A model generated the notes under the pieces. The model was not told the DNA's origin. It made no database searches and saw nothing but the letters and a program-made list of their open reading frames with translations. Positions 1-8,093 of a DNA stretch of 64,000 bases are shown in pieces. The stretch lies in the NCBI GenBank assembly GCA_965249005.1, contig CBDFLD010000018.1, forward strand, positions 248,001-312,000, in the 5' to 3' direction. Position 1 is the first letter of the stretch. The number at the start of each line of letters is the position of its first letter. The translations under genes were made by a program, and so were the position numbers. The stretch is from CBDFLD01 sp965249005 (GTDB lineage Bacteria > Acidobacteriota > UBA6911).

Positions 1-88
1 ACCGTGTCCATTCCTGGGCGAAGGATGTGGCCAGGAAGAAGGCACAGAACCACAAGAATAGAATGGTGCGTTGATACGTCTGTCTCAT
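1..88 (-). CDS. 5' fragment of a secreted protein (cut by window edge)
   Basis: Only the first 29 codons lie in the window. The reading frame starts with ATG at 88 on the minus strand, with an AGGA-type ribosome site about 8 bases upstream. It encodes a textbook signal peptide: a basic start (MRQTYQR), a hydrophobic core of about 13 residues rich in L, F and W, and an Ala-x-Ser-Phe-Ala-type cleavage region followed by QEW. The product is therefore exported. The mature part is outside the window, so no function can be given. It points the same way as the next four upstream genes and could be the last gene of that run. Confidence 0.6.
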   Translation of the reverse strand, partial: MRQTYQRTILFLWFCAFFLATSFAQEWTR

Positions 89-208
89 TTTGGAATCCTA
101 GATCTCGTTGTTTGCTTCCCGAGCGTCGCTTCCCTATTGTCGGCGATCTAAGGACAAACCTCCAGCCTTTTTGACGACATCACGAGACGAAACGGTGGGG
201 GTGACGTT

Positions 209-736
209 TCAACTCCAGCCCTGCCGCTGCCGAAGAGAGTTGATCTGGGCCACGTGATGACGACCGTGCCATGCGTAAAGAGAAATATTGCGGTCGATAC
301 GGACCGGACCGAGCTCCGGGTGATTGAAGCCGCGCCCGAGCTGGTCGGAGCTCAGCGAACGCAGCAGGATGATCCACCTGCTGTGCAGGGAATCGAGCAA
401 CTCCAGCGAAGGCAGAATCGGGGCGCTCTTGGCGTCGGGCAGTTCCGCCCAAGCAACCTGGTCATAAGGCTTGATCGTCGGCTCGTCCTCGGTCAACGCC
501 AGCTTGAACCGGAGGAAGCTGTTGCAATGACTGTCGGCCAGGTGATGCACTACCTGCCGCACCGTCCAACCACCTTCCCGATATGGGGTGTCGAGTTGCT
601 CCTCCGATAAACTCGCCACGGCCTCGTACAATTGCGCGGGGGCCTCGGCGATCTGGCCAATGTGGGTCTCGTGATCAGAAGTAGTGATCGTCTCCGGGAA
701 CGCGAATCGACCGATTGGATATCTCGGGTCTTTCAC
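209..736 (-). CDS. DinB/YfiT-like putative metal-dependent hydrolase or transferase
   Basis: This 175-residue protein has the four-helix DinB/YfiT layout, the fold of bacillithiol transferases and related metal-dependent enzymes. The metal-binding histidine pattern is visible: HHLADSH in the first half and WHGRHHVAQI near the C-terminus. The segment between residues 50 and 75 (REGGWTVRQVVHHLADSH) is the family signature. The start is GTG at 736, chosen because GAGGAG lies 7 bases upstream. No signal peptide, so cytoplasmic. It is the distal gene of a minus-strand run headed by a sulfatase, but 84 bases and a hairpin separate it from the lipoprotein gene, so it may be transcribed on its own. 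The substrate is unknown. Confidence 0.8.
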   Translation of the reverse strand: MKDPRYPIGRFAFPETITTSDHETHIGQIAEAPAQLYEAVASLSEEQLDTPYREGGWTVRQVVHHLADSHCNSFLRFKLALTEDEPTIKPYDQVAWAELPDAKSAPILPSLELLDSLHSRWIILLRSLSSDQLGRGFNHPELGPVRIDRNISLYAWHGRHHVAQINSLRQRQGWS

Positions 737-802
737 TGTGTCTCCTCGTTTCTGGGATTGATATGACGGGTCATACCGAGCCAGTGACTCCTCGGGTCTG
801 CT

Positions 803-819
803 CTTGCCGCTCCGGCAAG
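803..819 (-). terminator. Hairpin just after the lipoprotein gene
   Basis: Perfect 7-bp inverted repeat (CTTGCCG / CGGCAAG) with a 3-base loop, starting one base after the stop codon of the 821-1651 gene. There is no T-tract on either side, so it may be a weak terminator or an mRNA 3'-end stabiliser rather than a classical intrinsic terminator. Confidence 0.4.
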
Positions 820-820
820 C

Positions 821-1651
821 TTATCCGAAGTCCCTCTTGTAACGTTCGAACAGTTCTTCTTTGGTCCCCTGAAACAAATAGATCTTGCCCCGGATGTCGC
901 GCGACTCGCCTGGTTCCAGTGGACCGACGTTGACGCTCAGGTGCATGCATTCCCAGGGGTTGTGCCCCTGATTGGAAAGAAAACGATCCCATGCGATGCC
1001 GGTGACCCATGCGTCGTCGGTAGACTCTCGAACGATGAGCCCGCCGTGGGAGTCCACGTCGGACTCCGGCCACTTGAACGACCAGGCGTATTTACCCTCC
1101 TCGTCTGCCTCCCCATCCACGCCCATGCGCAGTCCGGTGTTGTAATGGATCTCTCTGTCGACCAGGCGGGCCAGGCCGTCGGGGCCGGGGAAGAAAGTCT
1201 TGGTGTTGGCGAACTGCCGATTGCGGATCTCCTCGGGCCCTGGATTGAAGCACGGGATGATGGATGCCAGCGCGGGCCAGGAGTGATCGGACTCGTTTGT
1301 GACCGTCAATGTCATATCCGCGCTATCGACTCCTGCTGTCATCGAGAGGCTCAATCCGAGCGGGACGGAGACAATCGTCCCGCTCTTGTGGTCTTCAGCG
1401 ATACGAATATCGTTCTTGTGCGTGCCGTGAGTGTGTTGACCCTCCCGGATGGCCTCGAACATGTGCCATTCATAAAACCACAGATACACCGTCATGTCTG
1501 CTTGATCAGGCGAGGTAACGGCGAGACCCTTCTCCCACGTCGACAGCTCTACAAGGGGCGCTTCAGGTGCCGGACTGCATCCAGCCGACAGCACAATAAC
1601 GGTCACCGCAAAAATGTATGCCGTTGCCGTTTTGCAACCTTGTTTGTTCAT
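821..1651 (-). CDS. Hypothetical secreted lipoprotein
   Basis: This 276-residue protein begins with a lipoprotein signal peptide: KQGCK, a hydrophobic stretch, then the lipobox LSAGC with Cys at about residue 25. The mature protein is Trp-, Gly- and acid-rich without membrane segments or repeats, which suits a periplasmic or surface beta-rich protein. I recognise no catalytic motif. The N-terminal third is His-rich (QHTHGTHKNDI). AAGAGGA lies 6-8 bases upstream of the ATG. It starts only 10 bases after the stop of the giant CARDB protein, so the two are almost certainly co-transcribed, and with the sulfatase upstream they form a three-gene unit. A role in the same extracellular degradation is inferred from position alone. 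Confidence 0.7.
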   Translation of the reverse strand: MNKQGCKTATAYIFAVTVIVLSAGCSPAPEAPLVELSTWEKGLAVTSPDQADMTVYLWFYEWHMFEAIREGQHTHGTHKNDIRIAEDHKSGTIVSVPLGLSLSMTAGVDSADMTLTVTNESDHSWPALASIIPCFNPGPEEIRNRQFANTKTFFPGPDGLARLVDREIHYNTGLRMGVDGEADEEGKYAWSFKWPESDVDSHGGLIVRESTDDAWVTGIAWDRFLSNQGHNPWECMHLSVNVGPLEPGESRDIRGKIYLFQGTKEELFERYKRDFG

Positions 1652-1661
1652 ATCGGTCCTC

Positions 1662-4600
1662 TTATTTAGTGTCTTTTGGGATCTCGCCGAAGCGAAGTGT
1701 GGTCTCGATCTTGTTGTTTCTGCTCGTGAGCTCGGCCTGGCCCGTTCGGCTCTTTACTTCGACTTCGAATTCGTGTGCCGATTCAGTCGGTCGCCAAGGA
1801 AATCCAAAGCGCGTGGTTTTGGGGGTGAGGTCCAGCGGAGCATCAAGCGAGCTGCCGACGGCACGAGATTCTTTGCCGGATTCCTTGTCCCGCAGGAGAA
1901 CCTCGTACTCACCCGCGGTCGCCGACCCGATGTTGTGCACCGTCACATAGAGATAACCCCAGTCGTCGTTGTATTCGAGATCTTGCGGACTGATGGCCAA
2001 ATCCGCTAAAAGAGCTTGCTCGGTGCCGGCTCCAATCTGAGAGATCACGACCAGATAGGTTTGATCTGTCTCCAGTTGAAGGTCGACGGACTGACCCCGC
2101 TCTTTGAGTTGCCACTCCGTCTCTCCGGCCACGCGGTCCATCTGGTCATCCCCATCGTTGTCCGGACCCCACTCGACTTTGTACCTCGCTCCGAGGTCGA
2201 GCTTCCACGGGACCAGCCCAATTGTTTTGGTTTTTAGGCCCTCAGAATCCAAGAGATGCACCAGAGCGGTCAGGCTGGTTCGATCCGCTCCGAGCACGGC
2301 AGCCGCAAACTCACGGCCTACGTGGCGATAAGTGAGGTGCCCCGCCCAGTCGGTGGGATTGCCGCCGGTCATGACTTCGATGAATTGCACGAGGTTCGGC
2401 ACATGGACTCGATCGGTGGATTGAATGTCAGTTGTGATATAGGGCCAGTGGCGCCGAATCTGGGAGACGTTCGGAAAGGTGAGATCCGCAATGCGGCTGC
2501 TGCTCATGGTGCGAATATCTCGTCCCTTCTTGCGGGCCATTTCGCGTTCGATCCCGGCCCAAACATCCGGTGCCATGCTCATGACGGCCGCAATCCACTT
2601 CTCCGACCCGGGCTCGAGCTTCCAGAGATCGCCTTTTCCTTGGTTCGGTCCGTGCCGGCGCACGTAGTCCGCTTCGATCTTGATAGGCTCGAGGAATCTC
2701 TCGTCTCCCGTCAGCTGAAACGCCACCTGCATGACCGCCAACCGATGGCCGTGAAACTTCTCGAAACCGTACATCCGTCGAGCCGGGATGTCCCCGGGGT
2801 CGAACCACGTCGGGACACCTCGGCCACCGAGCTCATCGGTTTCGAAATCTACTTCTCCAGGAATGATTCCTTTCGGCTTGCCCTTGTCGGTTCGCATGGC
2901 GTCTTCATAGAGGGCCTCGGCGTGTTGCAGCACCAGATCCCGTATCGTGGGATTGTGGGTGAAGTAGAGAAGCTGAAGCGCCGGTTCGGCAGCCCGCCAG
3001 TTGATCGAGGAGTCCAGGTGGCTCCCGGGGGGACCGATTCCGCTGGCACCGAGGAAGTTCGAACGCCAGTGCAGATGATTCTTTCGATTGACTCCCATCC
3101 AGATCTCTTTCATCAGCTTGGCCGACTGAAGCGCACGTTCGTTCCAGATCGGATTCCCAAAATCGACGGCCAGTACCATCGGCAGGGTCTTGCCGGTCCA
3201 CTCGGCCGTGTGTTCCGAATCACCGGCGGAATAGAAAAAGCCTCCGACCTTGTCCATGGACCCACTATGGTCGTAGACGCCACGGACCAGTTTTCGGGCA
3301 CTCTCGATCGCGATCGGGGAAGCGCCTTCACTCATTCTGCCGATGTAGCCGAAGACGCCGACAACCTCCACATCATCGCCCCATCCACCTCCGATCGAAC
3401 CGTCTTCCTGTTGCTTGTTCTGTGCCCACCACTCGGCAAAGTCGATGGTCAGGTTGAAATAAGCATACACGCCGGCTGCCCAGCGGGGCGCACCGCGCAC
3501 GCGTGCCAGATAATCATTCGTCTGCCAGTCCGGCCAGTCCGTCAAGTTGCCGTGGAGATAAAACTGTACGAATCGGTTGTGAGGAAACTTCTCCTCGACC
3601 GCGCGCAGCCTCCTTTTTCCTTCCTGCGCGTGCCAGGCCCACTGATGCGGATCGAGGATGATCATGTAGCGCGCCTGCAGGGCAAGACTCTTGTAGTAGA
3701 GAGAGCTTGCAGGGTGAATCTGGTCCAGCTCCGCCACGGCGCGCCACATCGAGCGGAGCCCGTTGTTTGGCGGAACGCCGCGCTGGCGGTAGTGTTCCAG
3801 GGCGGCGACGAAGATGCGAGCGTCTTCCAGGAGTTCCCGGACGACGGGTTTGCCCATCTGTGAATCGACGGCCTGCTGGAGGAACGAGACAGCGGTACGC
3901 GCGTTTGCATACTCGTTTTCGTAGTCGGCGCGTCCTGCCAGAGCTAAGAACCCCATGGCCTTTGACAGTGGATCGGACAGGCGTTGGAACTCATCCTCCG
4001 CTTTCTTGAATTCCCCCCTGTTGAACAGTTCCATCGCGCGATCGAGGGGTGCGTTCGGGGAAGAAGCGTCGCTTCGGACCAAACGCAAAGAACCCGGTTC
4101 GATTCGCAGCGGCAGAGCGCTTTCCGGATACACCTCGAGTCCCATCAAACTGATCTTGGTAAAGGGGCCGCCGATGTCGTAATGAGGACGGTACTCTTCC
4201 GGCAGAGGGTCGTGACGAAAACGGGACTTGGGCCATTCATCAGGGGATTTCGCCAGCTCGATTTCCAGGAGGCGGCGATACTCGGCGTCGTCTCCTTTGA
4301 ATTCCAGCTTCAGACCTTGCGTTTCGTTCTGAACTTCCACCGGGAACACGACTCGTTTGTAATAGCCGGCAGCCTTGTGCAACTTCCCGCGCTCCGAAGA
4401 GAGCCAATGGCGCGCGTCGATGCCGCGCGCCATTTGGGCACCATTGGCATAGATGTCGATGCTGTAGCGTGCCTCGTTCAAGCTTCCCACCGTGGCGAGG
4501 ACACTGTAACGGCCGGGGGGCAAATCGATCCGGAAGGCAACCGGCTTTTCGCTTTCCACTCCGTCGCGGCGCAGGTCCGTGACCATATCGTCATAAAAAT

Positions 4601-4856
4601 AGTGCGGGTCGAAGTGATACCAGGTACGGCGCCGGATGGGTGGTTTGGGGGCGGTGTAGTCGAGAGGCTGCATGCCGGCCCAGCCATAGCCTCGCGCCGT
4701 GGAGTACGTCGCCGAGCTGCTGACGCCGGCGAAACCTTCCTCAACCGGAGATCCGGAGGGGCCGAAGTCGAAATGATACTCCGCTTTTGCTTGGCCAAAA
4801 CTCGGCGGGGTGACGACGAAACACAAAAAAATGATACAGGAGAATTTGTACAGCAT
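1662..4856 (-). CDS. Giant secreted protein, malectin-like N-terminus, alpha/alpha-barrel-like core, CARDB C-terminus
   Basis: About 1,064 residues with a signal peptide (MLYKF plus a hydrophobic core). An upstream in-frame ATG at 4910 overlaps the sulfatase stop as ATGA, but starting there would bury the signal peptide, so 4856 is preferred. In order: a malectin/CBM-like beta domain (YHFDFG, RGYGW, DLPPGRYSV; about 25-200), a helical TPR-like section (about 270-420), a helical core with GGGWGDDVE and EWTGKTLPMVLAVDFGNP (about 480-850), and a CARDB-like domain from about 960 (DLAISP, VTVHNIGSATAG, RNNKIE). The same order and motifs occur in the protein at 9942-13259. The core resembles an alpha/alpha toroid, as in many polysaccharide lyases and glycosidases, but no known family is recognised. 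The sulfatase neighbour favours a glycan-degrading role. Confidence 0.75.
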   Translation of the reverse strand: MLYKFSCIIFLCFVVTPPSFGQAKAEYHFDFGPSGSPVEEGFAGVSSSATYSTARGYGWAGMQPLDYTAPKPPIRRRTWYHFDPHYFYDDMVTDLRRDGVESEKPVAFRIDLPPGRYSVLATVGSLNEARYSIDIYANGAQMARGIDARHWLSSERGKLHKAAGYYKRVVFPVEVQNETQGLKLEFKGDDAEYRRLLEIELAKSPDEWPKSRFRHDPLPEEYRPHYDIGGPFTKISLMGLEVYPESALPLRIEPGSLRLVRSDASSPNAPLDRAMELFNRGEFKKAEDEFQRLSDPLSKAMGFLALAGRADYENEYANARTAVSFLQQAVDSQMGKPVVRELLEDARIFVAALEHYRQRGVPPNNGLRSMWRAVAELDQIHPASSLYYKSLALQARYMIILDPHQWAWHAQEGKRRLRAVEEKFPHNRFVQFYLHGNLTDWPDWQTNDYLARVRGAPRWAAGVYAYFNLTIDFAEWWAQNKQQEDGSIGGGWGDDVEVVGVFGYIGRMSEGASPIAIESARKLVRGVYDHSGSMDKVGGFFYSAGDSEHTAEWTGKTLPMVLAVDFGNPIWNERALQSAKLMKEIWMGVNRKNHLHWRSNFLGASGIGPPGSHLDSSINWRAAEPALQLLYFTHNPTIRDLVLQHAEALYEDAMRTDKGKPKGIIPGEVDFETDELGGRGVPTWFDPGDIPARRMYGFEKFHGHRLAVMQVAFQLTGDERFLEPIKIEADYVRRHGPNQGKGDLWKLEPGSEKWIAAVMSMAPDVWAGIEREMARKKGRDIRTMSSSRIADLTFPNVSQIRRHWPYITTDIQSTDRVHVPNLVQFIEVMTGGNPTDWAGHLTYRHVGREFAAAVLGADRTSLTALVHLLDSEGLKTKTIGLVPWKLDLGARYKVEWGPDNDGDDQMDRVAGETEWQLKERGQSVDLQLETDQTYLVVISQIGAGTEQALLADLAISPQDLEYNDDWGYLYVTVHNIGSATAGEYEVLLRDKESGKESRAVGSSLDAPLDLTPKTTRFGFPWRPTESAHEFEVEVKSRTGQAELTSRNNKIETTLRFGEIPKDTK

Positions 4857-4906
4857 GGATTGATCACCGCGCAATTCATGAATATTGCTAGCAACTGGGT
4901 CGCCCG

Positions 4907-6529
4907 TCATCGCCGCGTGCGCAGCTCCTCCCAGGGAACTACCCCCACCCGTGTGGCCCAGGCGTCGTAAAGATCCGACAACTCTACCACTGTTTCAGGT
5001 TTTTCCGCTGAGCGATCCTGTGTCTCGGTACGATCCGATTGCGTGTCGTAAAGCTCCCACACACCCTGCCTGTTCTCCGCCGGTCGGAAACGTGAGACTA
5101 ACTTCCAGCGATCCCGTCGAACAGCGCGGTTGCCTTCATGCTCCCAAAAGAGCGCCGGATGGGCTTCGCGCTGGCCGGTCAAAAAAACAGGCAGAAGGCT
5201 GCGGCCCTCGGTCGGGCGAACCGCTTGTCCGTGGTGCGAATCTGGATACTCTGACTTCGCCAGGTCCAAACACGTAGCCATGATATCGATCACGTGCCCG
5301 ACCGCGTGCGTAATCTCGTTCTTTTGCTTGATCCGATCCGGCCAATGACAAATCAGCGGAGAGGCAATACCCCCTTCGTGAACCCAATGCTTGTACATGC
5401 GAAACGGCGTGTTGCTGGCGTTGGCCCAGGGTAAGCCGTAGCTTCTGAATGAGTCGCCGGGTCCGGGCGGCGCCTTTGGGTCTCCCCAACTGTTTCGCGG
5501 ATCCCCCTGTGGAATATTGATTTCTTCGGCGCAGCCGCCGTTGTCGGCGAGAAACAGTACAAGCGTGTTGTCCAGTTCGCCGATCTCGCGGATCTCATCC
5601 AGGATGCGGCCGATTCCCTGATCCATGCAGTCGATCTGGGCTGCGTAGACTGCCATCTTGAGATCTTCCAGTTCTTTGTCTTGGACTGTTTCCCAGGCGG
5701 GAGCCTCTGGGTCGCGGGCGCTGATCGGACACCCGCCGTCGATGAGTCCTTCTTCTATCAATCCAGCGTGCCGTTTCGCCCGGAGCACATCCCAGCCGTC
5801 GAGGTAAGTTCCCTTGTATTTGGCGATGTCGGCCGGTTTCGCATGCAAAGGCCAATGGGGCGCCGTATACGCGACGTAGAGAAAAAACGGCGCGTCGAGC
5901 TCGGCTTCCCCGATGAGCTTCACTGCGTGATCCGAGAAGGCATCCGTCAAATAAAAGTCCTCGCCCTCGGGAATGAATCGTCTGTCGTCGATGGCCATCT
6001 GTCGGGCGCGATCCAGCTTGAAGTAGTTGGTCCCGCCGCTGATGAGCCCGAAATAGCGATCGAAGCCGCGATCGATCGGCCAATGTGGACGCTTCTCGCC
6101 CACATGCCACTTGCCCGACATTAGCGTCGTGTATCCTGCCTGCTTCAATACCTCTGCGATCGTGACACTGTGATTGTTGAGGTAGCCCTGGTATGCCGGG
6201 AACCCACGATTGCCGACCATGTGTCCGACTCCGGCCTGGTGGGGGTACAAGCCAGTCAGCAGAGAGGCTCTCGTGGGGCAGCACCGAGCGGTATTGTAAA
6301 ACTGGGTGAAACGGAGCCCGTCGGCAGCCAAACGATCCAGGTTCGGTGTCGAAATCTCGCTGCCGTAGCAGCCGATGTCGGAAAACCCCATATCGTCGGC
6401 CATGATCAAGACGATGTTGGGGGGCTTCGTGGATGCCCGTATTGGGACTCGGCCGCCGCTGCAGGCCGCGTTTGCCGCCACCAGCGCCGTCCCGTTGCTG
6501 AAGATTCGTAGAAAGGTTCGTCGATCCAT
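4907..6529 (-). CDS. Type I (formylglycine) sulfatase, arylsulfatase-like, Tat-exported
   Basis: 540 residues with a Tat-type leader (MDRRTFLRIF, then a weakly hydrophobic segment). The sulfatase core starts at about residue 36 with NIVLIMADDMG, whose two Asp residues bind calcium. The maturation motif C83-C-P-T-R87 followed by ASLLTG marks the cysteine converted to formylglycine. KWHVGEKRPHWPIDRGFDRYFG and FLADNGG are further conserved blocks. Length is normal for the family. It hydrolyses a sulfate ester, probably on a glycan, outside the cytoplasm. It is first in a minus-strand run; its stop overlaps an upstream in-frame ATG of the giant protein gene. Cysteine-type maturation can be done by FGE or by an anaerobic maturase such as the one at 22609-23949. 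Confidence 0.93.
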   Translation of the reverse strand: MDRRTFLRIFSNGTALVAANAACSGGRVPIRASTKPPNIVLIMADDMGFSDIGCYGSEISTPNLDRLAADGLRFTQFYNTARCCPTRASLLTGLYPHQAGVGHMVGNRGFPAYQGYLNNHSVTIAEVLKQAGYTTLMSGKWHVGEKRPHWPIDRGFDRYFGLISGGTNYFKLDRARQMAIDDRRFIPEGEDFYLTDAFSDHAVKLIGEAELDAPFFLYVAYTAPHWPLHAKPADIAKYKGTYLDGWDVLRAKRHAGLIEEGLIDGGCPISARDPEAPAWETVQDKELEDLKMAVYAAQIDCMDQGIGRILDEIREIGELDNTLVLFLADNGGCAEEINIPQGDPRNSWGDPKAPPGPGDSFRSYGLPWANASNTPFRMYKHWVHEGGIASPLICHWPDRIKQKNEITHAVGHVIDIMATCLDLAKSEYPDSHHGQAVRPTEGRSLLPVFLTGQREAHPALFWEHEGNRAVRRDRWKLVSRFRPAENRQGVWELYDTQSDRTETQDRSAEKPETVVELSDLYDAWATRVGVVPWEELRTRR

Positions 6530-6863
6530 TGCGCTTGCTCACTCCGTTTTGACGATCCTCTATCTTTCCGAAATCCTTCGGAATGTCCAAGGGAATAATC
6601 GTGTGTTGTCTTGGGCTGTTCAGATCGAACGGTGAGATAAACGATCCGCAGAAGAGAATCAAAAAAACACGATTCCCCCTTGACAACTTTTCTCGGTCGT
6701 AACCAAAAGGAACAGCAGCCGTGCCGTACAGCCGTCGTTTCGAGGCGTCACAGGCACGACAGGGCCGTCAATCCTCCTGCGAAGCGTTCCAAGTCATCTC
6801 AAGCCTCCTAAGCACGACACAGGCGATTCCTGAGCACGAAAAGAGTCCATGGTATAAATCAAC
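6530..6863. other. Divergent intergenic region between sulfatase and HNH genes
   Basis: 334 bases without a convincing gene. It is more AT-rich than its surroundings in the middle (an A7 run near 6661-6667). A perfect TTGACA is present on the plus strand at 6680-6685, but no good -10 box follows at 16-18 bases, so I do not call a promoter for the HNH gene there. A minus-strand promoter candidate is listed separately. No RNA gene or repeat was seen. Confidence 0.5.
6635..6662 (-). promoter_or_regulatory. Candidate sigma-70-type promoter for the sulfatase operon
   Basis: On the minus strand TTGATT (6662-6657) and TTATCT (6640-6635) are separated by 16 bases, about 105 bases upstream of the sulfatase ATG. 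Both hexamers match the consensus at four or more positions. This is a by-eye match in an AT-rich stretch, so it is only suggestive. Confidence 0.3.
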
Positions 6864-7991
6864 ATGGCAACCACACATCAACTCAAAACACTTTCCGATG
6901 ACGATTTGCTTCGACGTTTGTCAGAGCTTCTGCAGCAATCGCGCCGAGTCGAGGCCGAGCTGGTGGCCCATATCGGAGAAATAGACGCACGCCGACTTTA
7001 CGCAAGCAAGGCCTGCCCGTCCATGTACGTCTATTGCACGGAGGTTTTGCGCCTGTCCGAAGCTGAGGCTTATCTGCGCATTACTGCGGGTCGGGTGGCG
7101 CGAAGACATCCGGTGGTGCTGGAGATGCTCCGCGATGGCCGGCTTCACCTCAGCGGCATTGCAAAGCTCGCTCCGCACCTCACCGAGTCGAATCGGGAAA
7201 GGGTTCTGACTCGTGCCGTGCACAAGTCGAAACGTCAGATCGAAACACTCATTGCGGAGCTGGCACCGCGACCGGATGTGCCGACGGTAATGCGAAAGCT
7301 GCCCGATCGGAAGCCCGCGACACTACCGAGTCCACCAGCTCTATCCATCCCAAAGCCGGAACTCCGTCCGGACGGAGTACTGACCCGGCCTGCACCGGTT
7401 CCAGCTCAGCGGCCTTCGGAAGTAATGGAGCCACTGCGGCCGTCGGAAGTAATGGAGCCACTGCGGCCGTCGCGGTACAAGGTTCAATTCACGGCGGATG
7501 AAGAGCTCCATGAGAAGTTGCAACGGCTGTGTGCCCTTACGGGTTCGGATGATCTCGCAACGGTCATCAAAGCTGCCGTGACGGAAAAGCTCGAGCGACT
7601 CGAATCACGACGATATGGCAAGACCGCCAAACCGCGTAAAGGCCTGGAGAACGCGGACGCGACTCCCTCTTCTCGTTACATCCCAGCTCCGATCAAGCGT
7701 GCCGTTCAAAGGCGAGATGCGAATCGGTGTACCTATGTCGATGCACAGGTCCGCCGCTGCCCCGAGCGCAACCGGCTGGAGTTTCATCACCGTCAACCTT
7801 TCGCTCGAGGGGGAAGCCACGGTGCCGACAACATCGTGCTGATGTGCCGCGCGCATAACAACTATCTGGCTGAAAGAGACTACGGCAGAGGGACGATGGC
7901 GAGGTATAGGAATTCGTATGTTTCGGAGCCTCTGGCGGTCTATGCGCTGTCTATCCACACACCTCGGTCACCGCCATTTGCTCAAGCCTAG
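6864..7991 (+). CDS. DUF222 / 13E12-type HNH endonuclease
   Basis: 375 residues. The N-terminal half is the helical DUF222 (13E12-like) region with LYASKACPSMYVYCTEVL, AEAYLRITAGRVARRHP and GRLHLSGIAKLAPHL. A Pro-rich linker (about residues 140-205) carries a 9-residue tandem duplication. The C-terminal HNH module has FHHRQPFARGGSHGADNI, then LMCRAHNNY, the histidine/asparagine metal site of the family. The product is probably a DNA nuclease; its target is unknown. Such genes occur in many dispersed copies in some bacteria, and a relic of a second copy lies at 48160-48378. The ATG at 6864 has no obvious ribosome site. It is followed after 102 bases by the GHKL ATPase gene; functional coupling is not established. 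Confidence 0.9.
   Translation: MATTHQLKTLSDDDLLRRLSELLQQSRRVEAELVAHIGEIDARRLYASKACPSMYVYCTEVLRLSEAEAYLRITAGRVARRHPVVLEMLRDGRLHLSGIAKLAPHLTESNRERVLTRAVHKSKRQIETLIAELAPRPDVPTVMRKLPDRKPATLPSPPALSIPKPELRPDGVLTRPAPVPAQRPSEVMEPLRPSEVMEPLRPSRYKVQFTADEELHEKLQRLCALTGSDDLATVIKAAVTEKLERLESRRYGKTAKPRKGLENADATPSSRYIPAPIKRAVQRRDANRCTYVDAQVRRCPERNRLEFHHRQPFARGGSHGADNIVLMCRAHNNYLAERDYGRGTMARYRNSYVSEPLAVYALSIHTPRSPPFAQA
7416..7469 (+). repeat. 27-bp in-frame tandem duplication in the HNH gene
   Basis: Two identical 27-base units back to back encode SEVMEPLRP twice in the Pro-rich linker between DUF222 and HNH. Exact identity means a recent slippage event that changed linker length by nine residues without breaking the frame. 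Confidence 0.9.
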
Positions 7992-8093
7992 GCATCGATT
8001 GGTCGCACGGCTTGTCTGGCCTTCGCCATAAGGCTAGAATTCTCCACGCAGCAGCAACGCTCGCAATGAATTCTCTCGACAGGCTAAACAGCC

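Noticed and set aside
2256..3863. 535-codon plus-strand ORF opposite the giant protein
   Set aside because: Its frame mirrors a real coding frame with signal peptide, domains and a paralogue. The ORF has no motif or ribosome site; it is a by-product of codon bias in GC-rich sequence.
4857..4910. Start of the giant protein at ATG 4910 (ATGA overlap with the sulfatase stop)
   Set aside because: It would place 18 polar residues before the signal peptide; 4856 is the better start, although coupling from 4910 cannot be excluded.
3984..4970. 328-codon plus-strand ORF
   Set aside because: Antisense to the start of the giant protein gene and the end of the sulfatase, no recognisable domain.
6680..6685. 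TTGACA as a promoter -35 for the HNH gene
   Set aside because: No acceptable -10 hexamer follows at 15-19 bases.
5595..6686. 363-codon ORF in another minus frame of the sulfatase
   Set aside because: Overlaps the sulfatase, whose motifs are complete; the alternative frame is Arg/Gly-rich shadow sequence.
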